From Bacillus sp. THAF10 (GTDB lineage: Bacteria > Bacillota > Bacilli > Bacillales > Bacillaceae_I), in assembly GCF_009363695.1 (NCBI RefSeq), contig NZ_CP045403.1:2522001-2586000 (forward strand): a DNA stretch of 64,000 bases, given 5' to 3'. How positions within the stretch are numbered: position 1 is the stretch's first letter; each line of letters starts with the position of its first letter. A model generated the notes under the pieces. The model was not told the DNA's origin. It did no database searches and saw only the letters and a program-made list of their open reading frames with translations. A program made the position numbers and the translations under genes. This document shows, piece by piece, positions 16,220 to 25,353 of this stretch.

Positions 16220-18068
16220 GTTCGGCTAACCCCATTTCTTGGTGAATCGTGAATAATTGCTCATAGCAGTTGGACCGCATATGAATAAAATCAGAAACTC
16301 CCAATGTTTTTAATTCTTCTTGTCTCGGTGTATCCGGAAGTCCTGCTAGCATTATTTTGCGGTTTGGTGCTTGAAGAATGCTTAGCGATTCGTTTAGTAA
16401 TTCCGCATACGTGTCATCACTTCCACAAATACAAAGATGACCTGCTATTTTTTCTTTTTCTACCCAGGAAACTAATTCGTTTAGATTCTCAAAGCTGGGG
16501 CTAATTACAGGTGCGAGTCCACCAACCTGGAAGAATCCTGACGCGAAATCAGTTCTTGGCTTGTGGGTGGCAAGGGCGCCTAAATTGATGAGTGTCACAC
16601 TAGGTGTATTGCCTGTTCTCCTTTCAGCAGCTTTTGCCTGATAGCGGAGGTCTTCAAAGAATTGTGATAGCCTAACAGGTTTGATAGCCCTTATTTTTAC
16701 AGCGGGATAAACGTCACTTCTTTCTATTATTTTTGCTAACTCCGGCTCTTTGAGATCTTCTTTTATGTTTGCATACATGTTTGTGCCAATTAGGACCTTT
16801 TTTCTGCTTGCAACATCCTGTAGACGTTTTTTCTTCACCGCATCAATTTGATCCTGAAGGAAGTTTGATTCTAGTGCCTTCACCATTCCGCCGATACCAT
16901 CGATTTGTTGAAACAGCTTCCATGCCTCCTCAGCAAGCTTACTTGTAAGGTGTTCCACAAAATAAGAGCCAGCTGCAGGATCCGCTACCTTTGATAAAAA
17001 GCTTTCTTCCTTTAGGATATAGTGCGTGTTTCGGGCGATACGTCTTGAAAAAGTATCCTCTCCAAGCTGATAGCTATCGATGTTTAAACTGTCAGCGCCA
17101 CCCACAACCGAAGAAAACGCCTCTGTTGTTGTGCGGAGCATGTTCACATAAGGATCCAAATTGGATTTATTGAATTTGGATGTTGTCGCGTGAATGGTTA
17201 TGTTTTGTACATCCTTGCTTCCACCAAACGCCTCTACGATATTACTCCAAAGAATTCTTGCCGCTCTTAGTTTTGCAAGTTCCATAAAAAAGTCACTACC
17301 AATCGAAAAGGAGAAAACTATTTCACTTGCAGCCTCGTCTACGGACAGCCCTCTTTTGGTCAACGCGTGCAGATACTCCACGGCACTACTCATAACAGCA
17401 GCAAGCTCCTGCACAGCATTTGCTCCACCATGGTGATAAGGGGAAGCTTGAAGGTAGATTGTTTTTAAGGACGGTGCATGTGTGTTTTTCCACTCTACAT
17501 TCGTTTTCATGAGATCATATAGTTCATCTAGAGGTTGAATGAGCATACCTGTAACAGCAAGCTCACCAATTGGATCTACTCCTATTACACCCTTCAGCTT
17601 AGAGGATTGTAAGTTACTTTCATGTAATGCACGTAAAATGGGTGTTGCATCTTCTCCTGTATACACCTGTATATCAAGGTTATCTAGCGAGATTTCCTTT
17701 AAAAGCATTTCTAGGTCATCTTTGTTTGTGATAGAAAGCGCTAATGGGTCTGAAGCAGGAAAGGTAGAAAAGTGAATGGTATGTAATCCCTCTGCAAGCT
17801 CCTGTTTTAGCCTTGCATTTGTCTCTTCTAAGCTAGTAGCAGGATACAATTGTTGAGAAACGCTCCAGTCAGTTTTCGATTTGATTGCCTGTTGCACTGC
17901 TTTTGTATCTTTTTCCGTATAAATTGGTTTTCTCGTAATTCCTTCGTATGTATCACTATAAAGCTTGGAAACAGGCTTCCCCTTTAACGCCTTTTCTGCC
18001 TGTTCCTCCCACTCTTCTAAAGTTGCTTTTGGGAAACTATTATTCTTCATTTCTTTTATTTTACTCAT
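16209..18068 (-). CDS. mutA: Methylmalonyl-CoA mutase small subunit
   Basis: The 619-residue protein is homologous to MutB in its barrel ([37 protein letters not shown]) but its C-terminal domain lacks the DxHxxG cobalamin motif; the corresponding place reads [15 protein letters not shown]. This is normal for the structural subunit of heterodimeric mutases. ATG 18068 follows GAGGGG by seven bases. It is the first gene of the operon. A near-consensus cre site lies just upstream, suggesting carbon catabolite repression by CcpA. Confidence 0.92.
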   Translation of the reverse strand: MSKIKEMKNNSFPKATLEEWEEQAEKALKGKPVSKLYSDTYEGITRKPIYTEKDTKAVQQAIKSKTDWSVSQQLYPATSLEETNARLKQELAEGLHTIHFSTFPASDPLALSITNKDDLEMLLKEISLDNLDIQVYTGEDATPILRALHESNLQSSKLKGVIGVDPIGELAVTGMLIQPLDELYDLMKTNVEWKNTHAPSLKTIYLQASPYHHGGANAVQELAAVMSSAVEYLHALTKRGLSVDEAASEIVFSFSIGSDFFMELAKLRAARILWSNIVEAFGGSKDVQNITIHATTSKFNKSNLDPYVNMLRTTTEAFSSVVGGADSLNIDSYQLGEDTFSRRIARNTHYILKEESFLSKVADPAAGSYFVEHLTSKLAEEAWKLFQQIDGIGGMVKALESNFLQDQIDAVKKKRLQDVASRKKVLIGTNMYANIKEDLKEPELAKIIERSDVYPAVKIRAIKPVRLSQFFEDLRYQAKAAERRTGNTPSVTLINLGALATHKPRTDFASGFFQVGGLAPVISPSFENLNELVSWVEKEKIAGHLCICGSDDTYAELLNESLSILQAPNRKIMLAGLPDTPRQEELKTLGVSDFIHMRSNCYEQLFTIHQEMGLAEHEA

Positions 18069-18094
18069 GTTTCATCCCCTCGTTCCCTCAGTTG

Positions 18095-18108
18095 CGTAAT
18101 CGCTTACA
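18095..18108 (-). promoter_or_regulatory. Candidate CcpA cre site upstream of mutA
   Basis: TGTAAGCGATTACG matches the cre consensus TGWAANCGNTNWCA at 13 of 14 positions (last base differs). It lies 27 bp before the mutA start, where CcpA would repress. Confidence 0.55.
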
Positions 18109-18175
18109 AATTTAAATTTTTAAAAAGTTCTTATATTTATTTTAATATAGTTATATTAGGAGGGCAAACAAAAGA

Positions 18176-18211
18176 AAAAGCTACGCATACTTATTTGATG
18201 CTGTAACTTTT
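18176..18211 (-). terminator. Terminator of the EEP-family gene
   Basis: AAAAGTTACAGCAT pairs with ATGCGTAGCTTTT (one bulge, one G-U) followed by TTCTTTTGTTT in minus orientation, just after the stop at 18218. Confidence 0.6.
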
Positions 18212-18217
18212 GTTATT

Positions 18218-18994
18218 TTAGATTGTTACATCAATTGTTGAGATTACTGGATAATGGTCGGACGGATACCCCTGATCATAGCTGTTTTTAATAATTGCGG
18301 TTTGGGTTATCCTTGTGCCTGTACCTGCAAAAATATAATCGATTGGCTGTCCCGTTGTACCACCCTTGTAGTTATGAAAAGTCAGGCTATTTTCCATTTG
18401 TTCTTCTGTAAATGTACTGTAACAGCTTTGCATGCCATTCACCGCCTTTAAGGCAGTATTTTCAGGGGTTGCATTGAAATCTCCTGTTAACAGGGTTGGC
18501 AGTTTCGTATTCTTCATCATGTTTTGGATGAGCGCTAAACCCTTCTCTCTTGCTAATTGGCCAATATGGTCTAAGTGGGTATTGAAAATGGTCATGATGG
18601 GCTCGTTTGTTTCTTTTTTATGAAGTTCCGTCCAGTTACAAATTCGTGGGTAATGGGCATCCCATCCCATGCTGCCGATATCATTTGGTGTTTCTGATAG
18701 CATGAACGCCCCTTTTTCCCCCATTGTAAAGCTAGATTTCTTCGCAAGAATAGCAAGGAATTCCCCTTCTGAATCAGAATCTATTCTGTTCACTGGGAAA
18801 ATCTCGTAGGTTGTTTGGAATTCCGTTGTAAGCCAAGTTAGCATTGGTGGGGTGAGCTCTTGCAGACCAATTACGTCAGGCTGATACTCCACTATGGTTT
18901 CTCTAATCCAATGCTTTCTATCACGCCATGGAAAAGGATCCGATGGTACAAGTACACGAAGGTTGAAGGTCATTATTTTATAGGTACGTTCCAT
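18218..18994 (-). CDS. Endonuclease/exonuclease/phosphatase (EEP) family hydrolase
   Basis: This metal-dependent hydrolase of the DNase I/sphingomyelinase fold has no signal peptide and is probably cytoplasmic. Visible motifs: MTFNLRVLVPSDPFPWRDRKHWI, YQPDVIGLQELTPPML (catalytic Glu), IFNTHLDHIGQLAREKG, LLTGDFNATPENTAL (Asp/Asn) and the C-terminal YPSDHYPVIST (Asp-His). It has 258 residues. I chose ATG 18994, eight bases after GAGGAGG; the frame extends upstream but there it crosses the bkdB terminator. The substrate (nucleic acid, phospholipid or sugar phosphate) cannot be told. Confidence 0.85.
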   Translation of the reverse strand: MERTYKIMTFNLRVLVPSDPFPWRDRKHWIRETIVEYQPDVIGLQELTPPMLTWLTTEFQTTYEIFPVNRIDSDSEGEFLAILAKKSSFTMGEKGAFMLSETPNDIGSMGWDAHYPRICNWTELHKKETNEPIMTIFNTHLDHIGQLAREKGLALIQNMMKNTKLPTLLTGDFNATPENTALKAVNGMQSCYSTFTEEQMENSLTFHNYKGGTTGQPIDYIFAGTGTRITQTAIIKNSYDQGYPSDHYPVISTIDVTI

Positions 18995-19021
18995 TCTTTC
19001 AGCCTCCTCATTTATTTGTAA

Positions 19022-19059
19022 AAAAACCGCCGAGGTCATCAGGTGCCTCGCCGGTTTTT
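19022..19059 (-). terminator. Terminator of the bkd operon
   Basis: AAAAACCGGCGAGG pairs with CCTCGGCGGTTTTT (one mismatch), with a T run, ten bases after the bkdB stop. Confidence 0.88.
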
Positions 19060-19069
19060 AAGTGCTCTA

Positions 19070-20386
19070 TTAATAGATAGACGTATTCTCTTTGGACATT
19101 TTCTCAATGATTTCTTTTACGCGAGCTAAGAAGCGACCGCATACAAGGCCATCAAGTACTCGGTGATCAAGGGACATACATAGGTTAACCATGTCACGCA
19201 CCGCAATCATACCGTGATCCATTACCACAGGGCGTTTTACAATCGATTCAACTTGTAGAATAGCCGCTTGTGGGTAGTTGATAATTCCTTGTGACTGAAC
19301 AGAACCAAAGGAACCTGTGTTGTTAACCGTAAACGTTCCACCCTGCATTTCAGCGGAAGTCAGCTTGCCTGCACGAACTTTGTTTGCAAGCTCGGTGATT
19401 TCTCGAGCGATGCCTTTGATTGTTTTCTCGTCAGCGTTGCGGATAACTGGAACGTATAATGCGTCATCAGTTGCAACTGCGATGGAGATATTGATGTCTT
19501 TCTTTTGGACGATTTTCTCGCCAGCCCACATAGAGTTGATTTGTGGGAATTCTTTTAGTGCTTGCGCAACGGCTTTCACGAAGAACGCGAAGAAAGTAAG
19601 GTTGTAGCCTTCTTTTTTCTTAAATTCGCCTTTGATGGAATTACGGTAGTCCACAAGGTTTGTTGCGTCTACTTCGACCATAGTCCAAGCGTGTGGTGCT
19701 TCGTGTTTGCTACGTAACATGTTTGCTGCAATTGCTTTACGTACACCAGTTACAGGAATTTCAATGTCACCAGCTTCTACTGGTACGTTCACTGGTTGTG
19801 CTGCTTTTGGCGCACTTGGAGCAGACGGTGCTGCTGGAGCCACTTTTGGTGCTTCTTGTACTGGAGCTTGAGCTGCTGCAGCTGGTTTGCTGTCTGCTGT
19901 TGGAATGTTACCAGAATCAATAACAGCTTGAATATCCTTACGTGTGATACGTCCGCCAGCACCAGTGCCTTTTACTTGCTCAAGATCCACATTGTTGTCT
20001 TGTGCAAGGCGAAGAACTGCTGGAGAATAGCGACGCTTGTTTGGTGCATCTGCATCATTTTCCTCTGCTTTTGGTGCTTCTGCCTTTGCAGCTGGTGCCG
20101 CTTCTTCTTTTGGTGTGTCAGCAGTAGCTTCCGCTTCCCCGCCACCCTCTGTTTCGATATAACAGATAATTTCTCCAACTGCTAGAGTGTCTCCGTCTTC
20201 AGCTACAAGCTCTTTAATTGTTCCTGTAAAAGAAGAAGGGATTTCTGCGTTTACTTTATCTGTCATTACCTCGGCTAGAGGATCATATTTGTTTACTTTA
20301 TCGCCCACGCTTACGATCCAGCGACTAATCGTACCTTCTGTCACACTTTCACCAAGCTGTGGCATCGTTATCTTTTCAACTGCCAT
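19070..20386 (-). CDS. bkdB: Branched-chain 2-oxo acid dehydrogenase E2 (dihydrolipoyl acyltransferase)
   Basis: E2 is the core of the branched-chain keto acid dehydrogenase complex. The 438 residues show one lipoyl domain (lipoyl Lys in EVMTDKVNAEIPS, about residue 44), an Ala/Pro-rich linker, a peripheral subunit-binding domain (RYSPAVLRLAQDNNVDLEQVKGTGAGGRITRKDI), a second linker, and the catalytic domain ending in SLDHRVLDG. I chose ATG 20386, seven bases after AGGAGG. A 245-bp gap with a dispersed repeat separates it from bkdAB, unlike the tight spacing of the other bkd genes. Confidence 0.95.
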   Translation of the reverse strand: MAVEKITMPQLGESVTEGTISRWIVSVGDKVNKYDPLAEVMTDKVNAEIPSSFTGTIKELVAEDGDTLAVGEIICYIETEGGGEAEATADTPKEEAAPAAKAEAPKAEENDADAPNKRRYSPAVLRLAQDNNVDLEQVKGTGAGGRITRKDIQAVIDSGNIPTADSKPAAAAQAPVQEAPKVAPAAPSAPSAPKAAQPVNVPVEAGDIEIPVTGVRKAIAANMLRSKHEAPHAWTMVEVDATNLVDYRNSIKGEFKKKEGYNLTFFAFFVKAVAQALKEFPQINSMWAGEKIVQKKDINISIAVATDDALYVPVIRNADEKTIKGIAREITELANKVRAGKLTSAEMQGGTFTVNNTGSFGSVQSQGIINYPQAAILQVESIVKRPVVMDHGMIAVRDMVNLCMSLDHRVLDGLVCGRFLARVKEIIEKMSKENTSIY

Positions 20387-20461
20387 GATGGGACCTCCTT
20401 TGTTCATTAAGAAGAGTCATCCGAAGTTGGCCGGTCCACTCTTCCCTTTTTTGTCAAAACG

Positions 20462-20598
20462 CTCTGTTAACCGCCGCTGTTTATCTCTGCAAAAGGCTAG
20501 GCTTTCTGCGGGATGACCTTCAGCTTATTCAGCTTCGCCTGTGCTACTTTCCCACTAGAGTTCACGCCTTTTGCTCCAATCTACAGCTAGAAATTACT
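20462..20598 (-). repeat. Dispersed repeat R1, copy 1, inside the bkd operon
   Basis: In minus orientation it begins GCTGTAGATTGGAGCAAAA and ends near AAAGCCTAGCCTTTTGCAGA and ATAAACAGCGG. The start is identical to the R1 copy at 36062-36190. It occupies the bkdAB-bkdB gap. No reading frame is supported. Confidence 0.7.
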
Positions 20599-20631
20599 TT
20601 TTACCATCAAACACCTATAACCTATTAAAAA

Positions 20632-21615
20632 TTAATATTCAGCTAGCTCGCGCATTGCTTTTTCTACTTTATCCGGGTTAACCATGAAGTATTTCTCCAT
20701 CGTTGGTGCATATGGCATTGCAGGTACATCAGGACCAGCAAGGCGCATAATTGGTGCATCAAGGTCAAATAAGCAGTTTTCCGCGATAATGGCAGAAACT
20801 TCACTCATGATGCTTCCTTCTTTGTTGTCCTCTGTTAGTAACAGCACTTTACCTGTTTTAGACGCTGCTTCCATGATCGCTTCTTTGTCTAATGGATAAA
20901 CAGTACGAAGATCAAGGATGTGCGCGGAAATTCCGTCCTGTGCAAGACGCTCTGCCGCTTGAAGTGCAAAGTGTACACATAATCCGTATGTGATAACAGT
21001 GATGTCTTCTCCTTCGCGTTTTACGTCCGCTTTTCCAATTGGTAGTACATAGTCATCCGTTGGTACTTCGCCTTTGATTAAGCGGTAAGCGCGCTTATGC
21101 TCGAAAAATAGTACTGGATCCTCATCGCGAATTGCTGCTTTCAATAAACCTTTTACATCGTAAGGAGTAGAAGGCATCACGATTTTCAGACCAGGCTGGT
21201 TAGCAAAAACTGCTTCCACAGACTGAGAGTGATACAATGCACCGTGTACGCCTCCCCCATAAGGAGCACGAACAACAAGTGGACATGTCCAGTCATTGTT
21301 AGAACGATAACGGATTTTAGCTGCTTCTGAAATGATTTGGTTAACTGCAGGCATGATGAAGTCAGCAAACTGCATTTCTGCAATCGGACGCATGCCGTAC
21401 ATTGCCGCACCTATCGCTACACCTGCAATTGCAGATTCAGCAAGTGGTGTATCGATTACTTTATCTTCTCCAAATTGATCATAAAGTCCATGAGTGGCTT
21501 TAAATACTCCACCTTTACGTCCTACATCTTCCCCTAGTACGAATACTTTTGAGTCACGCTCCATCTCTTCACGGATGGCCATTGTTACTGCATCTATATA
21601 AGAAATCACTGCCAT
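20632..21615 (-). CDS. bkdAB: Branched-chain 2-oxo acid dehydrogenase E1 beta subunit
   Basis: This is the beta half of the thiamine-diphosphate E1 enzyme, which decarboxylates branched 2-oxo acids. The 327-residue protein has transketolase-like motifs: VFVLGEDVGRKGGVFKATHGLYDQFG, DTPLAESAIAGVAIGAAMYGMRPIAEMQFADF, RAPYGGGVHGALYHSQSVEA and C-terminal RLAGPDVPAMPYAPTMEKY. The ATG follows GGGGGAA, 12 bp after the bkdAA stop. The order bkdAA-bkdAB-bkdB is that of B. subtilis. Confidence 0.95.
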   Translation of the reverse strand: MAVISYIDAVTMAIREEMERDSKVFVLGEDVGRKGGVFKATHGLYDQFGEDKVIDTPLAESAIAGVAIGAAMYGMRPIAEMQFADFIMPAVNQIISEAAKIRYRSNNDWTCPLVVRAPYGGGVHGALYHSQSVEAVFANQPGLKIVMPSTPYDVKGLLKAAIRDEDPVLFFEHKRAYRLIKGEVPTDDYVLPIGKADVKREGEDITVITYGLCVHFALQAAERLAQDGISAHILDLRTVYPLDKEAIMEAASKTGKVLLLTEDNKEGSIMSEVSAIIAENCLFDLDAPIMRLAGPDVPAMPYAPTMEKYFMVNPDKVEKAMRELAEY

Positions 21616-21627
21616 GATGGTTCCCCC

Positions 21628-22620
21628 TTACTCTGCGTAAACATGCTTTAATGCGGATTCTGCATCTGCATATGGAGCATTTTCTGCGTATTCTGTTGCT
21701 TCGTTTACTTCTTTAGCAATTTTATCGTTCAATTCTTTTTCTTTCTCATCTGTCAGTATACCTACTTCTTTTAGGTATGCTGCAAAGCTGATGATTGGGT
21801 CTTTCGCTTTCGCTGCATCTACTTCGTCACGCTCACGGTAAGCACGATCATCGTCATCACTGGAGTGAGGAGTCAAACGGTAGGAGATTGCCTCGACAAG
21901 AGTTGGGCCTTCTCCACGACGTCCACGATCAGCCGCTTCTTTTACCGCTGCATACACTTCAAGTGGATCGTTTCCATCTATTGTGATTCCTGGCATCCCG
22001 TAGCCAAGAGCACGGTCGGAAATCTTTTCACATGCTACCTGCTTCTCATAAGGAACAGAAATCGCGTATTTGTTGTTTTCGCACATGAAGATTACAGGAA
22101 GCTTATGAACCGCTGCATAGTTTGCACCTTCATGGAAGTCTCCTTGGTTAGAAGAACCTTCACCGAATGTAACAAACGTACAAAGGTCTTTTCCTTCTAA
22201 ACGACCAGCAAGTGCCACACCAACTGCATGAGGTACTTGTGTTGTTACCGGAGAAGAACCTGTTACAATGCGATTTTTCTTTTGTCCAAAGTGACCTGGC
22301 ATTTGACGTCCACCAGAGTTTGGATCTTCTGCTTTCGCAAAACCAGAAAGCATTAATTCAGTAGCTGTCATTCCAAATGTTAATACCACACCCATGTCAC
22401 GGTAGTACGGTAAAACATAGTCTTTTTCACGGTCTAGTGCAAATGCTGCTCCAACCTGCGCTGCTTCTTGTCCTTGACAAGAAATAACGAAAGGAATTTT
22501 ACCAGCACGGTTTAATAGCCACATACGTTCGTCAATACGACGTGCCATTAGCATCGTTTCATACATTTCTAATACATTTTCATCTGTTAGCCCTAGAGCT
22601 TGGTGACGATTTTCTGCCAT
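21628..22620 (-). CDS. bkdAA: Branched-chain 2-oxo acid dehydrogenase E1 alpha subunit
   Basis: This 330-residue subunit binds thiamine diphosphate: the GDFHEGANYAAVHKLPVIFMCENN stretch is the TPP motif (here GEGSSNQGD...N). Other family blocks are MLMARRIDERMWLLNRAGKIPFVISCQGQEAAQVG, YYRDMGVVLTFG and the phosphorylation-loop region YRLTPHSSDDDDRAYRE. ATG 22620 follows GAGG. The product supplies isobutyryl, isovaleryl and 2-methylbutyryl groups, which can prime branched fatty acids. Confidence 0.95.
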   Translation of the reverse strand: MAENRHQALGLTDENVLEMYETMLMARRIDERMWLLNRAGKIPFVISCQGQEAAQVGAAFALDREKDYVLPYYRDMGVVLTFGMTATELMLSGFAKAEDPNSGGRQMPGHFGQKKNRIVTGSSPVTTQVPHAVGVALAGRLEGKDLCTFVTFGEGSSNQGDFHEGANYAAVHKLPVIFMCENNKYAISVPYEKQVACEKISDRALGYGMPGITIDGNDPLEVYAAVKEAADRGRRGEGPTLVEAISYRLTPHSSDDDDRAYRERDEVDAAKAKDPIISFAAYLKEVGILTDEKEKELNDKIAKEVNEATEYAENAPYADAESALKHVYAE

Positions 22621-22680
22621 TTAATAAACCTCCTATATGTAGAGAGTGAGGAGCAACACTATTGCTCCCGCTCCAAATTT

Positions 22681-24105
22681 TTATGAATGAATCGCTTTTC
22701 CATCAACCGCAAGAGCAGCTTCGCCAATTGCTTCTGATAATGATGGATGAGGGTGGATGGTGTGACCAACCTCCCATGGAGTAGCGTCAAGTACACGTGC
22801 AAGTCCTGCTTCTGAGATCATATCTGTTACATGTGGTCCGATCATGTGCACACCTAGGATGTCATCATTTTCTTTATTGACCACAAGCTTAACAAAACCG
22901 TCAGACTCACCGTAAACAAGCGCTTTTCCAATTGCGCGGAAGGAGAATTTTCCTGTTTTCACGTCGAAGCCTTTTTCCTTTGCTTCTTCTTCAGTGTAAC
23001 CAACTGATGCAACTTCAGGGCTAGAGTATACACATTTAGAAACAAGCGAGTAATCGATTGGAGTTGGATTTTCACCAGTGATGTGTTCAACCGCCACAAT
23101 TCCTTCGTGGGAAGCAACGTGTGCAAGCTGAAGGCCACCAATTACATCACCTATTGCGTAGATGTGAGATTCTTTGGTTTGGAAGAAATCATTTGTTTTA
23201 ATGAAGCCTTTTTCCACTTGGATGTCTGTGTTTTCAAGGCCAATTCCTTCAACATTTGCTTGGCGTCCAACAGATACAAGCATTTTTTCTGCTGTGAAGG
23301 ATTTTTCTGTCCCTTTGTGTTCCGCTTTAATGGTAACAGAGCCTTCTGCTTTTTCGAGTGTTTCAGAAAGTACCTTCGCTCCCGTTACAACATTGATTTT
23401 ACGTTTTTTCAATAGACGTTGCATTTCCTTGGATACTTCTTTATCCTCTGTTGGCAACACGCGGTCTGCATATTCTAAAACGGTCACTTCTACACCGAAA
23501 TCTGCAAGCATGGATGCCCACTCAATTCCAATTACCCCTCCACCAACAATAATGATGGATTTTGGAAGCTCTTCTAGTGACAATGCTTCATCTGAAGTCA
23601 TCACAAGGCTGCCGTCAATTTCAAGACCAGGAAGGGAACGTGGACGAGAGCCTGTCGCAACAATCACATTCTTGGGAATAAGCATCGTGTTTTCGTCACC
23701 ATTTTCGTATTCCACGGAAATAGTTCCAGGCATAGGGGAGAAAATGGATGGTCCTAAAATACGACCTGTTCCGTAAAACACATCAATCTTCCCTTGCTTC
23801 ATTAAGTGCTGGACGCCGTTATGAAGTCCATCAATAATTTTTTGCTTGCGCTCTTGTACCTTGAAGAAATCTAACGTCACATCACCAGAGATAACACCGA
23901 ATTCTTCACTGTTTTTCGTTTGTGCAAAAACCTCTGCACTGCGAAGTAAAGCTTTACTTGGGATACAACCTGCGTGAAGGCAAGTGCCACCAATTTTCTT
24001 TTTCTCTACAACTGCTGTTTTTAAGCCAAGTTGGGATGCACGAATCGCTGCAACATATCCGCCAGTTCCGCCACCCAGGATGACTAAATCATATTCTTCT
24101 GCCAT
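22681..24105 (-). CDS. lpdV: Dihydrolipoyl dehydrogenase E3 of the branched-chain complex
   Basis: E3 reoxidises the lipoyl groups of BkdB using FAD and NAD+. The 474-residue flavoprotein has GGGTGGYVAAIRASQLG (FAD), the redox-active disulfide GGTCLHAGCIPSKALL (Cys about 43 and 48), a second nucleotide fold IIIVGGGVIGIEWAS, the FAD motif HIYAIGDVIGG, and the interface HIHPHPSLSE carrying the active-site His-Glu pair. ATG 24105 follows GGGAG. Position between buk and bkdAA is as in B. subtilis lpdV rather than pdhD. Confidence 0.95.
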   Translation of the reverse strand: MAEEYDLVILGGGTGGYVAAIRASQLGLKTAVVEKKKIGGTCLHAGCIPSKALLRSAEVFAQTKNSEEFGVISGDVTLDFFKVQERKQKIIDGLHNGVQHLMKQGKIDVFYGTGRILGPSIFSPMPGTISVEYENGDENTMLIPKNVIVATGSRPRSLPGLEIDGSLVMTSDEALSLEELPKSIIIVGGGVIGIEWASMLADFGVEVTVLEYADRVLPTEDKEVSKEMQRLLKKRKINVVTGAKVLSETLEKAEGSVTIKAEHKGTEKSFTAEKMLVSVGRQANVEGIGLENTDIQVEKGFIKTNDFFQTKESHIYAIGDVIGGLQLAHVASHEGIVAVEHITGENPTPIDYSLVSKCVYSSPEVASVGYTEEEAKEKGFDVKTGKFSFRAIGKALVYGESDGFVKLVVNKENDDILGVHMIGPHVTDMISEAGLARVLDATPWEVGHTIHPHPSLSEAIGEAALAVDGKAIHS

Positions 24106-24121
24106 GTTCTCTAGCTCCCTT

Positions 24122-25234
24122 CTAGCTTTGTACTACTTTTGTTTCAACCTCTGTTCCAGGATAAACTTTTGCTTTTTCTTCACCGCGTAATACACGAAGT
24201 GCTCCTTCAGTAAGGGCTTGTAGCTCATTTTCTCCTGGTTGAACGATAACGTCTGCAATCCAGCTAATACGGTCAGATATTTGTTTAACAAATCCTTTTC
24301 CATAAGCGAGACCACCAGTTAAGATGATTGCGTCTACTTTCCCTGCTAGCACGGCGCTTGCAGAGCCAATTTCTTTTGCTACTTGGTAGGCCATGGCATC
24401 ATATACAAGTGCTGCTTTTTCATCACCAGCTTCAATCATTTGCTCTACTTTTACTGCATCATTTGTTCCAAGGTATCCTACAAGACCACCTTGACCGACT
24501 AGTTTTTTCATTATTTCATCACGATAGTAATCACCTGAGAAGCATAAGGAAACTAAATCTCCAGCTGGAACGGTTCCAGCACGTTCCGGTGAAAAAGGTC
24601 CATCTCCGTGAAGTCCATTATTTACATCAACCACACGACCACCGACATGCGTCCCAACGGTAATACCACCACCCATATGGGTAACGATGAGGTTAAGGTC
24701 TTCGTATTTTTTGTCAAGTTCTTTTGCTACACGGCGTGCTACTGCTTTTTGATTCAAGGCGTGGAAAATGCTTTTTCGCTGAATTAGTGAAAATCCTGAA
24801 ACGCGAGCAATGTCGGAAAGCTCGTCCACTACAACAGGGTCCACAATAAAGGATGGAATGTTTAAGCCTGTCGCAATTTCAAAAGCTATGATTCCGCCAA
24901 GGTTGGAAGCATGCTGACCTGCAAAGCCGATCTTTAAATCGTGAAGCATTTCTTTATTTACGGCATACGTACCACCTTCGATAGGACGAAGAAGTCCTCC
25001 GCGGCCACATACTGCGCTAAGTTTTGAAATATTAATGCCTTCCTGATCGAGTGTTTCCAGGATGGTGTTTTTTCTGAATTCATATTGATCGTAAATACTT
25101 GCAAAGGAATTGATCGTTTCGCTATCATGACGTAAAGTTTTTTCGAAGACAGAACGCTCGTTATCAAATACGCCGATTTTCGTTGATGTTGATCCTGGAT
25201 TGATGACAAGTATGCGATATTCCTTTTCTGACAA
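24122..25234 (-). CDS. buk: Butyrate kinase / branched-chain fatty acid kinase
   Basis: Buk makes ATP from acyl phosphate with release of the branched acid. The 370-residue ASKHA-fold protein has the N-terminal phosphate motif [19 protein letters not shown], the nucleotide motif [27 protein letters not shown], and [16 protein letters not shown] chose TTG at 25234, seven bases after GGAGG. In-frame ATGs further upstream overlap this ribosome site, and the first lies beside a perfect hairpin in the leader. With Ptb it provides substrate-level phosphorylation from the acyl-CoA made by the Bkd complex. Confidence 0.93.
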   Translation of the reverse strand: MSEKEYRILVINPGSTSTKIGVFDNERSVFEKTLRHDSETINSFASIYDQYEFRKNTILETLDQEGINISKLSAVCGRGGLLRPIEGGTYAVNKEMLHDLKIGFAGQHASNLGGIIAFEIATGLNIPSFIVDPVVVDELSDIARVSGFSLIQRKSIFHALNQKAVARRVAKELDKKYEDLNLIVTHMGGGITVGTHVGGRVVDVNNGLHGDGPFSPERAGTVPAGDLVSLCFSGDYYRDEIMKKLVGQGGLVGYLGTNDAVKVEQMIEAGDEKAALVYDAMAYQVAKEIGSASAVLAGKVDAIILTGGLAYGKGFVKQISDRISWIADVIVQPGENELQALTEGALRVLRGEEKAKVYPGTEVETKVVQS

Positions 25235-25259
25235 AGCTGAAACCTCCATTTCAGTAGTA

Positions 25260-25287
25260 TGACAAACGCAGAAAAATGCGTTTGTCA
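25260..25287. other. Perfect intercistronic hairpin upstream of buk
   Basis: TGACAAACGCA (25260-25270) and its exact complement (25277-25287) surround a six-base loop. It lies between bcd and buk with no T run after it, so it resembles an RNA processing or stability element more than a terminator. Confidence 0.65.
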
Positions 25288-25353
25288 CTTACTGCGTTAC
25301 TTTATGTTTTTTTAGTCTAACCCCTCGATATCAAGGTTGACCAAGCTTTTTAA

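Noticed and set aside
16209..18068. MutA as a defective mutase because it lacks the cobalamin motif
   Set aside because: Loss of the DxHxxG motif is normal in the small subunit of heterodimeric mutases.
23083..23776. Long plus-strand ORFs opposite lpdV, up to 200 codons
   Set aside because: Antisense shadows of a conserved gene with strong codon bias.
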